Below are positions 63,926-64,000 of a stretch of DNA of 64,000 nt, in pieces. The notes below the pieces were generated by a model. That model was not told the DNA's origin. It searched no databases and saw only the letters and a program-made list of their open reading frames with translations. Both the position numbers and the translations under genes were made by a program. Location of the stretch: positions 7,315,564 through 7,379,563 of the forward strand of contig OX465118.1 of the NCBI GenBank assembly GCA_949987565.1, in the 5' to 3' direction. Positions within the stretch are counted from its first letter, which is position 1. Every line of letters begins with the position of its first letter. Source of the stretch: Luidia sarsii (Eukaryota > Echinodermata > Asteroidea > Paxillosida > Luidiidae).

Positions 63926-64000
63926 GTGAGTCAAAGTTGCCTCTGCCTCACAGAGTGTTTTTATTAGGCCTTCTCTTATGATTGGACAGTTCAAGCACAG

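Overview
The window looks like nuclear DNA from an invertebrate animal, most likely a marine deuterostome (echinoderm-like). Genes are split into many short exons with GT-AG introns of about 0.1-5 kb. The introns are full of short inverted-repeat elements, tRNA-derived SINE-like repeats, and LINE and Penelope-like retroelement scraps. No operons, plasmid or viral genes were seen. The organism call is an inference from gene structure and repeat style; no species can be proved from the sequence alone.

Layout. (1) 1-5.9 kb: the 3' end of a plus-strand gene whose last visible exons encode a Tyr/Ser/Gln-rich region and a polyglutamine tail. It is probably a transcription factor; one exon faintly resembles the Pax2/5/8 transactivation region. 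A long 3' UTR follows. (2) 5.9-13.1 kb: gene-free DNA with microsatellites and several inverted-repeat elements. (3) 13.67-34.71 kb, plus: a complete 15-exon anthrax toxin receptor (ANTXR)-like gene. All splice phases agree and give 483 residues: signal peptide, vWA domain with a full metal-binding site, Ig-like domain, one membrane helix and the conserved cytoplasmic tail. Its introns hold two large minisatellites. (4) 34.7-38.8 kb: probable 3' UTR and repeats, including a short tandem repeat directly after the stop codon. (5) 39.75-49.09 kb, minus: a complete 15-exon TMEM145/GPR180-family seven-helix membrane protein (606 residues), tail to tail with the ANTXR-like gene. (6) 51.23-56.14 kb, minus: a complete 5-exon CFAP299 (C4orf22) gene of 233 residues. 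(7) 56.5 kb to the window end, plus: a charged, coiled-coil protein, head to head with CFAP299 across about 0.4 kb. Its first six coding exons and part of the reading frame of a seventh are present, and it runs off the window.

The most interesting non-genic signal is a roughly 39-bp module present in at least 15 places. It has the parts of a hammerhead ribozyme: an outer stem, a CUGAUGA-type box (intact in one copy), a 5-bp stem II with a pentaloop, then GAAAC-GUC. In two places it lies downstream of a decayed Penelope-like retroelement C-terminus. Other GIY-YIG/Penelope-like debris and CTGANGA...GAAAC motifs occur elsewhere. The window also contains a TTAA-flanked MITE family (three close and two diverged copies) and a tandem array of tRNA-SINE-linked palindromes.
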